A DNA stretch of 64,000 bases, taken from Paenibacillus piscarius. Its GTDB lineage: Bacteria > Bacillota > Bacilli > Paenibacillales > Paenibacillaceae. A program made the translations under genes and the position numbers. The stretch spans positions 1 through 64,000 of the forward strand of contig NZ_JAIEUI010000009.1 in the NCBI RefSeq assembly GCF_022234545.1, written 5' to 3'. Under the pieces are notes generated by a model. It was not told where the DNA came from. It made no database searches and saw only the letters and a program-made list of their open reading frames with translations. Below are positions 1 to 8,478 of the stretch, piece by piece (within the stretch, counting starts at the first letter, position 1; each line of letters begins with the position of its first letter).

Positions 1-116
1 GCGCACGTACGGATCTGTGAGGGGTAGGGGCACAATCCACGATGGAGAGGCCCCGCCTACTCGACCAGTTACTATCTTTCCGGCGCCTGCCGCATCCGAA
101 TGATTGCTGCGGGAAC
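1..116. other. left edge, no gene seen
   Basis: I see no supported coding region, RNA gene or repeat in the first 116 bases. They lie beyond the hairpin that follows the phosphorylase gene. Confidence 0.5.
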
Positions 117-154
117 AGCCCTAATCCCCGGGTCAAGTGACTGGGATTAGGGCT
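117..154 (-). terminator. hairpin after glgP
   Basis: A perfect 12-bp inverted repeat (AGCCCTAATCCC at 117-128, GGGATTAGGGCT at 143-154) sits just past the glgP stop codon. It is the likely transcript end, but there is no clear T run on the minus strand after the stem, so it is not a textbook intrinsic terminator. Confidence 0.6.
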
Positions 155-160
155 GCTGCT

Positions 161-1801
161 CTAGCTCCGGATATACATCCGGTTATAATATTCGTCGAGC
201 ATACGTCTGGTGGCGAATTCGGTGCGGGTGGTCTCGATGCTGCGGTGCATCATCTGTATCCACTTGGCCCGGTCGTCATAGAAGACGGGGAGGACACGAT
301 TCAGAAGCGTATCGTATAGCGCGTCACTATCGTGCTGGTCAAGCACCGCAAAGTCGGTCGTCTCAAAGCCGCCGCCAATCTGCCAGCCGTTCTCACCGTC
401 AATGCACGCCTCCGGCCACCAGCCGTCCAGGATGGAGCAGTTCAGCACGCCGTTCATGGCGGCCTTCATCCCGGAGGTTCCGCTTGCCTCCAGCGGCCGG
501 CGCGGGTTATTCAGCCAGATATCGGAGCCGCGGGTCAGCTGTGCGCCGATGGTCATATCGTAGTTCTCCAGGAAGACTACGCTCTTCGGGTATTTTCTCA
601 TCATGGCGACAAGGTTGCTGACAATCCGCTTGCCGTTGTCGTCCAGAGGATGGGCTTTACCGGAGAAAACAATCTGTATCTTGCCGCTCTCCAAGTAAGG
701 CTCAATAATATCCGGCCGGGAGAAGATCAGGTCGCTGCGCTTGTAGGGAGCTGCCCGGCGCGAGAAGCCGATCAGCAGATGGTCTGCATTCAGGGCGATG
801 CCGGAGCGCTCTTCGATGAAGCTGATCAGCTCCTGCTTGATCTCCTTGTGCACGGCCCACAGATCGCCGCCTTCCTCGAAGGCTCGGGTCATCCGCTCAT
901 CTACCCAGGTAGGGGTATGAATCGCATTGGTGATGCCGATGATAGCTGATCTGCCGGCGACTTCCTTCCACATTTTGTTTGCGGTATCGGCATGAAGCTG
1001 GGCGACCGCGTTCGAGATCCGCGACAGCCGCAGGCCCGCGACAGTCATATTGAACGGCTCTCCGCCGATCCGCTCCATCTGCGCCCGCGTTAAGCCATTG
1101 AAAGCGCCCATGTATTCCAGCCGGTCCAGCGGATGAGTCTCATTACCTTCCTTGATCGGGGTATGGGTAGTGAACACAACCTCTTCCCGTGTAGCTCTCC
1201 AGGCTTCTTCAAAGGTACTGCCGCCGGACATTTTCTCGCGGATCAGCTGGGTAGCGGCCAGGGCCGCATGTCCTTCGTTGAAATGATAGACATCGATGGG
1301 AATACCCAGGGCGCGCATGGCTTTGACGCCGCCGATTCCCAGCACGATCTCCTGGGCGATGCGCTCCTCCCCGAACCAGCCATAGAGCTGCCCTGTGATC
1401 CAGGCATCGCTGTTCTCCGGGATATCGGTGTCCAGCAGATACAGGGGGTTATTGCCGAAATGGTCTGTTTTCCACACTTTGCAGAGGACATCAACTTTTC
1501 TGATTTTGACTGTAACGGTGACGCCTGTATCCTCCAGAAAATCATACACATAGTTGTGGTAGGAGTCGTAGGGGTTGCCGTCCGCATCAATCTTCTGGTC
1601 CGTGTAGCCCTGCTTCCACTTGAGCCCGATGGGGATAATCGGGGCCCCGATGTCCCGCGCACCCTTGATATAATCTCCGGCCAGGATGCCCAGGCCCCCG
1701 GCGTACATTTTGAAGTCGGAATGCAGTCCGTACTCCATGCTGAAATAAGCTACTGACGGTAAGGGGGTCCTGAAGGGATTCTTGAAGGGTTTCTCGCTCA
1801 C
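161..1801 (-). CDS. glgP: alpha-glucan phosphorylase (GT35, short form)
   Basis: Degrades glycogen or maltodextrin by phosphorolysis, releasing glucose 1-phosphate in the cytoplasm. The 546-residue protein shows the GT35 signatures YFSMEYGLHSDF near the N-terminus, HFNEGHAA in the middle and EASGTSGMKAAMNG near residues 438-451, where Lys446 should carry the pyridoxal phosphate. The length and the SGTSGMK variant fit the short TIGR02094-type phosphorylases rather than the 800-residue classical enzyme. The start is GTG, preceded by AGGAGG at a normal distance. No other glycogen gene is adjacent, so it acts as a stand-alone unit here. A 12-bp palindrome about 65 bp upstream suggests catabolite or LacI-type control. 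Confidence 0.93.
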   Translation of the reverse strand: MSEKPFKNPFRTPLPSVAYFSMEYGLHSDFKMYAGGLGILAGDYIKGARDIGAPIIPIGLKWKQGYTDQKIDADGNPYDSYHNYVYDFLEDTGVTVTVKIRKVDVLCKVWKTDHFGNNPLYLLDTDIPENSDAWITGQLYGWFGEERIAQEIVLGIGGVKAMRALGIPIDVYHFNEGHAALAATQLIREKMSGGSTFEEAWRATREEVVFTTHTPIKEGNETHPLDRLEYMGAFNGLTRAQMERIGGEPFNMTVAGLRLSRISNAVAQLHADTANKMWKEVAGRSAIIGITNAIHTPTWVDERMTRAFEEGGDLWAVHKEIKQELISFIEERSGIALNADHLLIGFSRRAAPYKRSDLIFSRPDIIEPYLESGKIQIVFSGKAHPLDDNGKRIVSNLVAMMRKYPKSVVFLENYDMTIGAQLTRGSDIWLNNPRRPLEASGTSGMKAAMNGVLNCSILDGWWPEACIDGENGWQIGGGFETTDFAVLDQHDSDALYDTLLNRVLPVFYDDRAKWIQMMHRSIETTRTEFATRRMLDEYYNRMYIRS

Positions 1802-1865
1802 TTGATAAGCCTCCTAAATACGAATGGGATAGTAAACAGGAAATGCTGCAGGCTGTATCTAAGAT

Positions 1866-1877
1866 GCAAACGTTTGC
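1866..1877. promoter_or_regulatory. LacI/CcpA-like palindromic operator
   Basis: The perfect palindrome GCAAACGTTTGC, centred on CG, resembles LacI-family operators and is close to a catabolite-responsive element. It lies about 65 bp upstream of the glgP start. The link to CcpA or a maltodextrin regulator is inferred. Confidence 0.5.
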
Positions 1878-1996
1878 TCAAATGGGAAGAACAAGCTCTG
1901 GAAGCGATTGCACCATCATTCTAGCACACTTATGTTCAAGAAGCATAGCGAAGTTTCAGTGACGGCTCGCAGTCCGCAGATTGAAATAATAAAAAT

Positions 1997-2025
1997 TTGA
2001 TTAACCCGGCAGAAGCACATAAGAT
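1997..2025 (+). promoter_or_regulatory. candidate sigma-A promoter for rbsK-aroD
   Basis: TTGATT (1997-2002) and TAAGAT (2020-2025) are separated by 17 bp and point at the ribokinase gene. Each box matches the consensus at four of six positions. Confidence 0.4.
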
Positions 2026-2125
2026 AAGGGGAGAATAAATGTGTAGCTGAAGCTGCGTTACCGTGCAGATTAGGGAATCAGCAGCGGTGGATCAACCCAA
2101 AAATAAACAACTGGTGGTGCATAGC

Positions 2126-3049
2126 TTGAGTATCGTTGTCATTGGCAGTCTTAATATGGATATGGTCGTGCGGGCGGACCGGGCGCCTGAAGCAGGAGAG
2201 ACGCTGCTGGGCCAGGGCTTTGCTCTGTCTCCGGGGGGCAAAGGAGCGAATCAGGCTGTCGCCGCGGCCCGGCTCGGGGCAGAGGTTACGATGATCGGCA
2301 GAGTGGGGAAGGATGCGTTCGGCAGCGGAATGCTGGAGATTATGGAGCAGGAGCAGGTACACACCGCGTACATCTCACAGAGTGATTCTGAGGCCACCGG
2401 GGTAGCTTCGATTGTGGTGGACGGAAACGGAGAGAACCGGATTATCGTGGTGCCGGGAGCCAATGTGGAGATGACGCCGGAGGATATTGAAGCGCTGGAG
2501 ACGGTAATCAGTGAGGCGCGGATCGTGGTGATGCAGCTGGAGACAGATCTGGCAATGTGCGAGGCGGCCGCAGGGATTGCAGCCCGGCACGGAATTCCGG
2601 TCATTCTCAATCCGGCACCGGCCCAGCCGCTCAGGGATGAGCTGCTGAAGCATGTCAGCTATCTGACGCCTAATGAGACAGAGGCGGGCATACTGGCCGG
2701 AATCTCTGTGGAGAGTCTGGAGGATGCAGAGCGGGCGGCAGGAATCATGCTGCAAAAAGGGGTTCAGCACGTGATCGTAACCTTGGGCTCGCAAGGGGCG
2801 CTGATTGTGGACACAGCGGGCAGCCGCCATGTTCCGGGGTTCCCGGTACAGGCGGTTGATACGGTAGCCGCCGGAGATTCCTTCAACGGGGCGCTGGCCT
2901 GGCAGCTGACCTGCGGCAAGACTCTGGAGGAAGCGGTCCGCTTCGCGAATGCCGTCGGCGCACTGGCGGTGGGCAAGACGGGGGCCATCTCCTCGCTGCC
3001 CAAGCTGGAAGAGGTAGAGCAGTTCCTGCAGAACGCCATAGATGCGTAG
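2126..3049 (+). CDS. rbsK: ribokinase (PfkB family)
   Basis: Phosphorylates D-ribose at O5 using ATP. It carries the PfkB N-terminal core IVVIGSLNMDMV, the substrate-binding GGKGANQA loop and the C-terminal signature DTVAAGDSFNGA, whose second Asp is the catalytic base. At 307 residues it is a normal length. The TTG at 2126 is chosen because family members begin one or two residues before IVVIGS and a GGTGG sits about 9 bp upstream. An in-frame GTG at 2063 would add 21 residues unlike the family. No ribose transporter or RbsR lies nearby; aroD follows after 36 bp and is probably cotranscribed. Confidence 0.92.
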   Translation: MSIVVIGSLNMDMVVRADRAPEAGETLLGQGFALSPGGKGANQAVAAARLGAEVTMIGRVGKDAFGSGMLEIMEQEQVHTAYISQSDSEATGVASIVVDGNGENRIIVVPGANVEMTPEDIEALETVISEARIVVMQLETDLAMCEAAAGIAARHGIPVILNPAPAQPLRDELLKHVSYLTPNETEAGILAGISVESLEDAERAAGIMLQKGVQHVIVTLGSQGALIVDTAGSRHVPGFPVQAVDTVAAGDSFNGALAWQLTCGKTLEEAVRFANAVGALAVGKTGAISSLPKLEEVEQFLQNAIDA

Positions 3050-3085
3050 AGGACAAGCAGGACAGATACATAAGGAGCTGAAGCT

Positions 3086-3850
3086 ATGAGCGGTACAGTA
3101 ACGGTCAAGAATATCACCCTCGGGGAGGGAATGCCCAAAATCTGCGTTCCGCTGGTCGGGACAACGCTGGCCGAGCTGCGCGGGGAAGCCGAAGCGTTGA
3201 AGGCGCTGGAACCGGATGTGGTGGAGTGGCGCTGCGATTACTTCGCGGAGGTGGATAACCTTACAGCTGTTCAAGAGGCGCTTGAAGTGATTCACGGCGC
3301 GCTGCCGGAGCCTCCGCTGATCTTCACCTTCCGCAGCGCCAAGGAAGGCGGGGAGAGAGAAATCTCCACGGAAGATTACATCCGGCTCAACGAGGCGGCT
3401 GCTGCGAGCGGGCTGGTGGATATCATCGATGTGGAGCTGTTCAATGAGGAGGCGGATGTCCGCAGGCTGGTAGCAGCAGCGCATGGACAGGCGGTGTTCG
3501 TCATTCTCTCGAATCACGATTTCCATGGAACGCCGTCCGCCGAGGAGATCGTCTCCCGGCTGCGCCGGGCCCAGGAGCTGGGCGGCGATCTGCCGAAGAT
3601 TGCCGTCATGCCGCAGCATGCGGGAGATGTGCTGACGCTGCTGGCGGCCACGCACCAGATGAGGGAGCAGTATGCCGACCGGCCGATCATTACGATGTCG
3701 ATGAACGGAGAGGGTGTAATCAGCCGTCTGGCCGGAGAAATCTTCGGCTCGGCGCTGACTTTCGGTGCGGCGCACAAGCCTTCGGCTCCCGGGCAGGTGG
3801 CGGTGGCGGAGCTGCGCCGGGTGCTTACGCTGCTGCACCGCAGCCTGTAG
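3086..3850 (+). CDS. aroD: type I 3-dehydroquinate dehydratase
   Basis: Converts 3-dehydroquinate to 3-dehydroshikimate, the third step of the shikimate pathway. The 254-residue protein has the class I hallmarks: EWRCDYF near residue 47, a HDFHGTP loop with the catalytic His, LPKIAVMP carrying the expected Schiff-base Lys, and TMSMNGEGVISR near the C-terminus. AAGGAGCTG provides the ribosome binding site. It follows rbsK by 36 bp with no other aromatic gene present, so it may be a second or catabolic-context copy; that is inference. Confidence 0.94.
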   Translation: MSGTVTVKNITLGEGMPKICVPLVGTTLAELRGEAEALKALEPDVVEWRCDYFAEVDNLTAVQEALEVIHGALPEPPLIFTFRSAKEGGEREISTEDYIRLNEAAAASGLVDIIDVELFNEEADVRRLVAAAHGQAVFVILSNHDFHGTPSAEEIVSRLRRAQELGGDLPKIAVMPQHAGDVLTLLAATHQMREQYADRPIITMSMNGEGVISRLAGEIFGSALTFGAAHKPSAPGQVAVAELRRVLTLLHRSL

Positions 3851-3891
3851 CTGCCGGATAGCATAGCGGCAGAAGAATAAAGAGTATAGCA

Positions 3892-3930
3892 GGGTGCTTC
3901 TGCCGTTAAGGGTGGAAGCACTCTTTTTTT
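3892..3930 (+). terminator. intrinsic terminator after aroD
   Basis: Arms GTGCTTC (3894-3900) and GAAGCAC (3915-3921) are followed by CTCTTTTTTT. This is a classic stem plus T tract closing the rbsK-aroD unit. Confidence 0.85.
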
Positions 3931-3951
3931 ATGCAGAAGAGAGCGGGCGGT

Positions 3952-3981
3952 TTGAAACGATACCCCCACATGTCCTACAAT
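3952..3981 (+). promoter_or_regulatory. candidate promoter for the 4.0-6.7 kb operon
   Basis: TTGAAA (3952-3957) and TACAAT (3976-3981) are spaced 18 bp apart, between the aroD terminator and the response regulator start. Confidence 0.5.
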
Positions 3982-4044
3982 GGAGGCAATTACGGGAAGA
4001 GAAAGAGTGGACTTATAGATGCAAGCTGAAAGGGCGGAGCGCCA

Positions 4045-4737
4045 GTGACAGAATCGATTCTGGTGATAGAGGATGAGGTACGGATTGCCCGGCTGCTGCA
4101 GATTGAGCTGGAATGTGAAGGTTACCGGGTGTCTATTGCCGGCAGCGGGCAGCAGGGGCTGGAGAGGTATCAGGAGGAGCAGCCGGATCTGCTGCTGCTG
4201 GATGTGATGCTGCCCGGCTTCAGCGGGATAGAGCTGCTGCGGCGGATCCGGGCGGTGGATGCAGAGACACCCGTGCTGCTGCTTACCGCCAAAAGCTCGG
4301 TGGAAGACAAGGTCTCCGGCCTTGATCTGGGGGCCAACGATTATATCACCAAGCCGTTCCAGATCGAAGAGCTGCTGGCCCGTGTCCGCGCCGCGCTGCG
4401 GCTGGCCTCGGGCCGGAAGACCCCGGAGGCCGGCTCCTGGCTGCGGGCAGACGATCTGGAGCTGAATGAAGCGACCCGTGAGGTGAAGCGGGCCGGGAGA
4501 AGCATCGAGCTGACGCCGCGTGAGTTCGATCTGCTGGTGTTCCTGCTGAAGAACAAGCGCCAGGTGCTGAACAGGGAACAGATCATGGCTGCGGTGTGGG
4601 GCTATGACTATTACGGGGACACGAATATTGTGGATGTCTATATCCGTTATGTGCGCAAGAAAATTACGCAAGGCAACCAGGAAGAATTGATTCATACCGT
4701 ACGCGGCATTGGGTATGTGCTGAAGGATTCGCCATGA
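4045..4737 (+). CDS. OmpR-family response regulator
   Basis: DNA-binding output of a two-component system. The receiver domain covers about residues 1-115, with acidic pocket ED near residues 9-10, phosphoacceptor Asp53 in LLLDVMLPG and Lys103 in ITKPF. The winged-helix effector domain follows from about residue 130, with the ELTPREFDLL and IHTVRGIGYVL signatures. The GTG start overlaps nothing upstream. The stop overlaps the kinase start by four bases (ATGA), so the two are translationally coupled. Target genes are unknown; the two PepSY genes downstream are likely members of its regulon. Confidence 0.93.
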   Translation: MTESILVIEDEVRIARLLQIELECEGYRVSIAGSGQQGLERYQEEQPDLLLLDVMLPGFSGIELLRRIRAVDAETPVLLLTAKSSVEDKVSGLDLGANDYITKPFQIEELLARVRAALRLASGRKTPEAGSWLRADDLELNEATREVKRAGRSIELTPREFDLLVFLLKNKRQVLNREQIMAAVWGYDYYGDTNIVDVYIRYVRKKITQGNQEELIHTVRGIGYVLKDSP

Positions 4738-6098
4738 AGCTGCGCAGTAAAATCCACCTCTATTCCAGCGTGCTGTCGGCCGCACTGCTTATCGTCATGA
4801 ATCTGTTCATCTACACCGTGTTCAGCCGGATGTCCTTGAACAGCCAGCTGGAGCAGGCGGCTGCCGGGGCAGCCAGAATCGCTGCCGATATGAGAAAGGC
4901 AGGAAGCGGGGCTACGGTAACCCAGCTGCTCCGCGCCTATGTGCCGGTGGAGGGGATGCTCCGGCTGCTTGCCCCGGACGGAAGCGGCCCGCCGCCGGTG
5001 ACCTCAGCCTCCGGGCAGGAGATCAGCAGGCTGAAGCCGGTCTATCATTCAGCGAAGCAGGCGCAAATTATTAAGGCGGACGGACACTCTTACGCATTCG
5101 TCAGTATTCCCGTGATCTGGCTGGACGGAAATGTGCTGAATGTCCAGTCGACTACAAGCCTGGAGAGTACGATGAATACCCTTCGCGTCCTCCGGCTGGT
5201 GCTTGCCGGGGCTACGCTTGCGGCGTTGCTGCCGCTGCTGCTGTCCGCCCGGCTGCTGTCGGGGCTGATCATGCGGCCCATCGTCCAAATGACGTCCACC
5301 ATGCGGGAGATCCGGCGCAGCGGCCAATTCCGCAGGCTAACGCTGAAGGAGAGCTCCAAGGATGAACTGGTGGAGATGGGGCGTACCTTCAACGGGATGA
5401 TCGAGCTCCTGGAGAGCAATTATCAGAAGCAGGAGAAGTTCGTATCGGATGCTTCGCATGAGCTGCGCACTCCGCTGACGGTTATCGAGAGCTATGCCAG
5501 CCTGCTGAAGCGCAGAGGGCAGGACCACCCGGAGCTGTTCCAGGAATCGGTGGAGGCGATTCATGCCGAAGCCATCCGCATGAAGGAGATGACAGAACAA
5601 CTGCTGCTGCTGGCTAAGCATCCTGAGCAGTGGGAGCTGGAGATGAAGCAGGTGGATCTGGTGGAGCTGGCCCATTCATCGGCTAAGGCTTTTGAGAAGG
5701 CATATGGGAGAGAGATCGTAGTTCAGGCTAAAGGTCTAATTAAAGGCTATAGCGATGAAGCCAAGCTCCGGCAGCTGCTGTTCATCTTCCTCGATAACGC
5801 CCGCAAATACAGCGACGGCGATATTATGGTCAGTCTGGAGACTGCCGGAGCAGAGCAGAGGATTGTGATTACCGACCACGGAATTGGTATCCCCCCGGAG
5901 GAGCTGCCGAAGGTATTCGACCGCTTCTACAGAGTGGATGAGGCCAGAACCCGGGAGAGCGGCGGGGCAGGTCTGGGCCTGTCGCTTGCGGCAGAGATCG
6001 CTGAAGCGATCGGAGCCAAGCTGTCTATGGACAGTGAGGTAGGCCGGGGCACCTCAGTGACGCTCCGGGTTGCGGCAGAGAGCAGGGGGCAGCTATGA
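4734..6098 (+). CDS. sensor histidine kinase
   Basis: Membrane kinase partner of the preceding regulator. Hydrophobic segments near residues 9-30 and 152-178 flank an extracytoplasmic sensor of about 120 residues, followed by a HAMP-like linker. The phosphoacceptor is His242 in DASHELRTPLTV. The ATPase domain shows DNARKYS (N box), DHGIGIP (G1) and GAGLGLSLA (G2). The ATGA overlaps at both ends place it in a three-gene operon with the regulator and a PepSY protein, which is a plausible extracytoplasmic partner of the sensor domain. Confidence 0.93.
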   Translation: MKLRSKIHLYSSVLSAALLIVMNLFIYTVFSRMSLNSQLEQAAAGAARIAADMRKAGSGATVTQLLRAYVPVEGMLRLLAPDGSGPPPVTSASGQEISRLKPVYHSAKQAQIIKADGHSYAFVSIPVIWLDGNVLNVQSTTSLESTMNTLRVLRLVLAGATLAALLPLLLSARLLSGLIMRPIVQMTSTMREIRRSGQFRRLTLKESSKDELVEMGRTFNGMIELLESNYQKQEKFVSDASHELRTPLTVIESYASLLKRRGQDHPELFQESVEAIHAEAIRMKEMTEQLLLLAKHPEQWELEMKQVDLVELAHSSAKAFEKAYGREIVVQAKGLIKGYSDEAKLRQLLFIFLDNARKYSDGDIMVSLETAGAEQRIVITDHGIGIPPEELPKVFDRFYRVDEARTRESGGAGLGLSLAAEIAEAIGAKLSMDSEVGRGTSVTLRVAAESRGQL

Positions 6099-6715
6099 CC
6101 AAGGAACGGATAAGCAAAAAGTGGATGAACAGGAGCAGTCTGTACAAGGCGGGTTTGATTACAGCGGCTTGCCTGCTGCTGGTCTTGGCCGTCCTATGGT
6201 GGCTGGAGAGGAAAGAGCCGGGGCCGCTGTTAACGAGAGAGCAGGCTACACTGGCAGTAATGGACGAATACCCGGGAAAGCTTGAGAACCTCAGGCTGCA
6301 ATCCGGGAATTACACCGGTGAACTACTGACGGCCCAGGGGCGGTATGAGCTGAAGCTGGACGGAGTCAGCGGCGAGATTATCTCCATCGTGCTGCTGAAG
6401 CGTACGGACGAACCGGTGGTCCAGCCGACAGCTGCCGCTTCTCCCGTGCCATCGGGCGGAGCTGCCGCAACCCCTTCACCAGCGCCCTCACCAACCGCTG
6501 TGGGGGTCGTCTCCGAGAAGGAGGCGGTCCGGCTCGCGCTCAAGGAAGTCCCGGGGGAAGTGGACGATGTGGATACAGAGATCGATGACTCGGGCGCTTT
6601 TTATCTGGTGGAGATTCATACTCCGGACGGGCGGGAAGCCGTAGTCCAGGTGAATGCGGTCTCGGGCAGCATTATGTCGGTAACCTGGGAAGAGCCGGAG
6701 GAGGACGATTCTTAG
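6095..6715 (+). CDS. membrane-anchored double PepSY-domain protein
   Basis: A 206-residue protein with an N-terminal hydrophobic segment at about residues 19-38 and two extracytoplasmic PepSY-like repeats (about 44-92 and 128-195), each with an alpha-beta pattern ending in a VSGxI motif. A Pro/Ser/Ala/Thr-rich linker (about 108-127) joins them. PepSY modules are known as inhibitory or chaperone-like domains of peptidases and as parts of sensor proteins. The four-base overlap with the kinase gene suggests it is an accessory of that sensor. The acidic C-terminus ends EEPEEDDS. Confidence 0.85.
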   Translation: MTKERISKKWMNRSSLYKAGLITAACLLLVLAVLWWLERKEPGPLLTREQATLAVMDEYPGKLENLRLQSGNYTGELLTAQGRYELKLDGVSGEIISIVLLKRTDEPVVQPTAAASPVPSGGAAATPSPAPSPTAVGVVSEKEAVRLALKEVPGEVDDVDTEIDDSGAFYLVEIHTPDGREAVVQVNAVSGSIMSVTWEEPEEDDS

Positions 6716-6820
6716 AGAAAATTTATTTTCTCAGCAAATTCTAATGTTCCTCCCGCTGTTCTCTCATGTTGGCACGTTATATTAATGGCATGAGCAGCAC
6801 AGATTGCACAAGGAGGCGGC

Positions 6821-7390
6821 ATGATGAAGAAGAAAATATGGAGCAGTATAGCAGCGGCAGCCTTGATTCTCGGAGGCGCTTATGGCATTGGTGAGGTGCA
6901 GGGCGGGAGTACGGCAGAGGCGGCCCCAACCGTGAAGAGTCAGGGCAAAGCGCTAATCGGTGTAGCTAAGGCCGAAGCCGTTGCCTTGAAGGCAGCGCCT
7001 GGGCAAGTGGAGAGCATTGAACTGGAGAAGAAGGCCGGCAGCACGTATTACGACATTGAAATTCAGCAGACCCGGCAGGAGATGGATGTGCGGGTAGATG
7101 CTTATACGGGTAAGGTTATCAGTGTGCGTGAAGATAAAGATGATGATGACGACCGCTATGCGGAGGCTGCGGCCCCGGGCGGGAAGCTGATTACCGCAGG
7201 CAGAGCTGCTGAGGCGGCACAGGCTGCCGTGAAGGGAACCGTCACTGATGTGGATCTGGACCGGGACCGGGGGACAGCCGTATATGAGGTTGAGATCCGA
7301 AACGGGAAGAACAAGACTGAAGTAGGCGTCGACGCGTATACTGCCAAGATTATATACACCGATGTGGATTCCGACGACGATGACGATTGA
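6821..7390 (+). CDS. secreted double PepSY-domain protein with acidic tails
   Basis: A 189-residue protein with a signal peptide (KKK, hydrophobic stretch, probable cleavage near AEA at about residue 33) and two PepSY repeats (about 47-105 and 122-180). Each ends in Asp-rich runs, DKDDDDD near 108 and DVDSDDDDD at the C-terminus, which could bind divalent cations. It follows the two-component operon by 105 bp with its own AAGGAGG site and is probably a co-regulated paralogue of the previous gene. A start one codon later at 6824 is equally possible. Confidence 0.85.
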   Translation: MMKKKIWSSIAAAALILGGAYGIGEVQGGSTAEAAPTVKSQGKALIGVAKAEAVALKAAPGQVESIELEKKAGSTYYDIEIQQTRQEMDVRVDAYTGKVISVREDKDDDDDRYAEAAAPGGKLITAGRAAEAAQAAVKGTVTDVDLDRDRGTAVYEVEIRNGKNKTEVGVDAYTAKIIYTDVDSDDDDD

Positions 7391-7395
7391 CAGGT

Positions 7396-7436
7396 AAAAA
7401 AGAGGCAGCCGGATTGTATACGGCTGCCTCTTTTTT
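7396..7436. terminator. bidirectional terminator between PepSY and MerR genes
   Basis: A perfect 16-bp inverted repeat (AAAAAAGAGGCAGCCG at 7396-7411, complement at 7421-7436) provides a T run in both directions. It serves the convergent genes on either side. Confidence 0.93.
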
Positions 7437-7450
7437 GGAACATGTTAAGT

Positions 7451-8215
7451 CTACTTCTTCGCTCCCGTATACACATGTACAGCATCCCGCAGGAACGCAG
7501 CCATGCCGGGGCGGCGCTGGTCGTAATAAGCGGTGAAGCGCTCATCATCCACATACATCTGGGCGGCGCCGGCATGGGCTTCCTTGGTGTACGTATCCCA
7601 ATAGAAGCTGAGCCACTGGCGGTGCAGATCGGCGGCCTTCTGTGCCAGCTTGCTTGCTGAGTCACCGTCCTCCATCGCTTGCTCCAGTGACGCGAACATG
7701 TCAGCCTCTAACTGCTGAAGGGCAGTGTATTGCTCCTCCGTCATATGCTTCAGCTTGCGGTTCGACTTCTCTATGGCTTCCGCACCGTATTTCTCCCGGA
7801 TCTCCTGCCCGTATTGCTCTTCGTTATCCTCGATCAGCTTCTGCTTGAAGCCTGCGAATTTCTCCTGATCACTCATTGGACTTCTCCCTTCTGTATGTGC
7901 AATAGTCTGCTCAACATTCGCGATGAGCTGGTCCAGCTGCGCTCTGCGCTGAAGCAGCTTGTCATGATGCTCGCGCAGGGCGCGGGCCCCGTCGAAGGAG
8001 GGCGAATGGACAATGTCTCTGATCGCCTCCAGGCTGAGGCCCAGCTCGCGGTAGAACAGAATCTGCTGCAGCAGGTCCACCTCGGCCTGGCCGTAGATCC
8101 GGTATCCCGAGGAATTGGTTCTGGCCGGCTTCAGAAGGCCGAATTCATCGTAATACCGCAGGGTCCGTGCACTGATCCCCGCGAGCCTTCCCAGCTTCTG
8201 CACCGTATAATCCAT
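7451..8215 (-). CDS. MerR-family regulator with TipAS-type effector domain
   Basis: A 254-residue TipAL/Mta-like regulator. The N-terminal MerR domain (about 1-70) has YTVQKLGRLAGISARTLRYY, the usual helix-turn-helix plus wing. A coiled-coil dimerisation helix follows (about 75-108), then a TipAS-like helical domain (about 115-250) with WLSFYWDTY and FTAYYDQRRPGMAAFLRDA motifs. TipAS domains bind thiopeptide antibiotics or other hydrophobic drugs, and such regulators activate resistance genes by twisting long-spacer promoters. A matching 19-bp-spacer promoter lies upstream, so it probably controls itself. No efflux gene is adjacent on its strand. Confidence 0.9.
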   Translation of the reverse strand: MDYTVQKLGRLAGISARTLRYYDEFGLLKPARTNSSGYRIYGQAEVDLLQQILFYRELGLSLEAIRDIVHSPSFDGARALREHHDKLLQRRAQLDQLIANVEQTIAHTEGRSPMSDQEKFAGFKQKLIEDNEEQYGQEIREKYGAEAIEKSNRKLKHMTEEQYTALQQLEADMFASLEQAMEDGDSASKLAQKAADLHRQWLSFYWDTYTKEAHAGAAQMYVDDERFTAYYDQRRPGMAAFLRDAVHVYTGAKK

Positions 8216-8307
8216 GGTCCTGTCTGCCTCCTTGTCTGCTCTGGAAACTCCGGCAGAGGCTGGTCTTCACAGCCTTCCCGCCGGGTAAGCGGCCGCTTAC
8301 ACAACTA

Positions 8308-8338
8308 ACTGTACACTTTGACGTAACGGAAAGGTCAA
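8308..8338 (-). promoter_or_regulatory. MerR-type promoter with 19-bp spacer and operator
   Basis: Read on the minus strand, TTGACC (8333-8338) and TACAGT (8308-8313) are 19 bp apart. The inverted repeat TTGAC-N11-GTCAA (8318-8338) lies at the -35 end and in the spacer. Overlong spacers holding a dyad are the hallmark of MerR-controlled promoters. Confidence 0.65.
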
Positions 8339-8416
8339 CACTTATTTGGTAGAATATCCAGACAGCGGGCCGGCTAAGCGGGAGGAGCTGAAAAAGCCGG
8401 AATAGCCGGAATAGCA

Positions 8417-8463
8417 AACAGCGGCAACCGCTCCAGGCTGTGCCCGGGGAGATTGCCGCTGTT
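8417..8463 (-). terminator. hairpin after the exonuclease gene
   Basis: An 11-bp perfect inverted repeat (AACAGCGGCAA at 8417-8427, TTGCCGCTGTT at 8453-8463) lies just past the stop codon. The T run beyond it is weak. Confidence 0.6.
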
Positions 8464-8478
8464 GTTCGCGCGTATGGG

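Noticed and set aside
3894..4076. 60-residue plus-strand frame before the response regulator
   Set aside because: It starts inside the aroD terminator stem and overlaps the regulator start.
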